DNA from: Hevea brasiliensis
Lineage: Eukaryota; Streptophyta; Magnoliopsida; Malpighiales; Euphorbiaceae
NCBI RefSeq assembly: GCF_030052815.1
Contig: NC_079496.1
Coordinates: 12,229,100-12,293,099, forward strand
Direction: 5' to 3'
Length of the DNA stretch: 64,000 nucleotides
Shown here: piece by piece, positions 63,952-64,000 of the stretch
Layout of the letters: every line of letters starts with the position of its first letter
Position numbering within the stretch: position 1 is the stretch's first letter
The notes under the pieces: model-generated
Seen by the model: only the letters and a program-made list of their open reading frames with translations
What the model was told of the DNA's origin: nothing
Databases searched by the model: none
Position numbers and translations under genes: made by a program

Positions 63952-64000
63952 AACACCCCAAAAATTTTAAATTTTATTATTTTATGAGCATTTTTGGTAT
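63952..64000 (-). mobile_element. Start of another LTR-like element, cut by the window edge
   Basis: TGTAACACCCCAAAAATTTTAAATTTT matches the reverse complement of the right end of the 47993-50557 LTR family (…AAAATTTTTGAGTTGTTACA), so it is probably a related element in the opposite orientation. Only about 50 bp are visible. Confidence 0.4.

Overview
This is nuclear DNA of a flowering plant, most likely a woody eudicot. The evidence is AT-rich intergenic DNA, GT-AG introns, plant-only gene families (CASP-like, S40/DUF584, chloroplast GGPPS small subunit), LTR retrotransposons and an integrated plant pararetrovirus. A Euphorbiaceae-like source is possible, but this is a weak inference. Everything was read by eye; no database search was run.

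Left third (1-22 kb): four host loci. A possible terminal exon touches the left edge (1-84, +). A complete five-exon ATG8 gene lies at 1398-4001 (-). Two poly(A)-tailed retroposon-like segments follow (about 5.1-6.8 kb). A three-exon CASP-like membrane protein gene is at 7261-8120 (-). An eleven-exon GT31 beta-1,3-galactosyltransferase gene spans 9138-21874 (-). All exons of the ATG8, CASP-like and galactosyltransferase genes were placed and sum to uninterrupted frames of 125, 172 and 405 residues. Intron 7 of the galactosyltransferase gene is 7.6 kb and holds a decayed endogenous caulimovirid (about 10309-17219). Its two ends coincide with the tRNA-Met primer-binding site, and it is flanked by TA-rich microsatellites.

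Middle (22-33 kb): nested transposons. A foldback MITE (23352-23823) is followed by a minus-strand, non-autonomous copia-type element with three LTRs (LTR-internal-LTR-internal-LTR, 24199-32959, target duplication attat). A 5955-bp TG...CA element (25874-31828, target duplication atagg) has inserted into its middle LTR. This second element has no paired LTRs and carries a broken gene resembling the 'putative gypsy-type transposon' domain plus a coiled coil.

Right-centre (33-50.6 kb): a direct tandem duplication of about 7.4 kb (33204-40550 and 40953-48445). Each copy carries an intact single-exon gene for the small, non-catalytic subunit of heterodimeric GGPP synthase (37392-38312 and 45283-46203, about 97% identical). 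Between the copies sits an inverted LTR fragment that forms a large palindrome with the truncated LTR of copy 1. Copy 2 ends in the full-length version of that LTR (47993-50557, target duplication aaatt).

Right end (50.6-64 kb): mostly AT-rich DNA with one S40/DUF584 senescence-regulator gene (54116-54988, -), some unrecognised gene-like fragments (59.4-60.65 kb), microsatellites, and a diverged relative of the solo LTR at 63.05-63.85 kb.

The host genes have no evident shared pathway. The GGPPS pair concerns plastid isoprenoid supply, ATG8 autophagy, the galactosyltransferase Golgi glycosylation, the CASP-like protein the plasma membrane, and S40 senescence. The main novelty is structural: virus integration at a replication discontinuity, a three-LTR retroelement split by a giant LTR-like element, and a gene duplication whose junction is a transposon palindrome.
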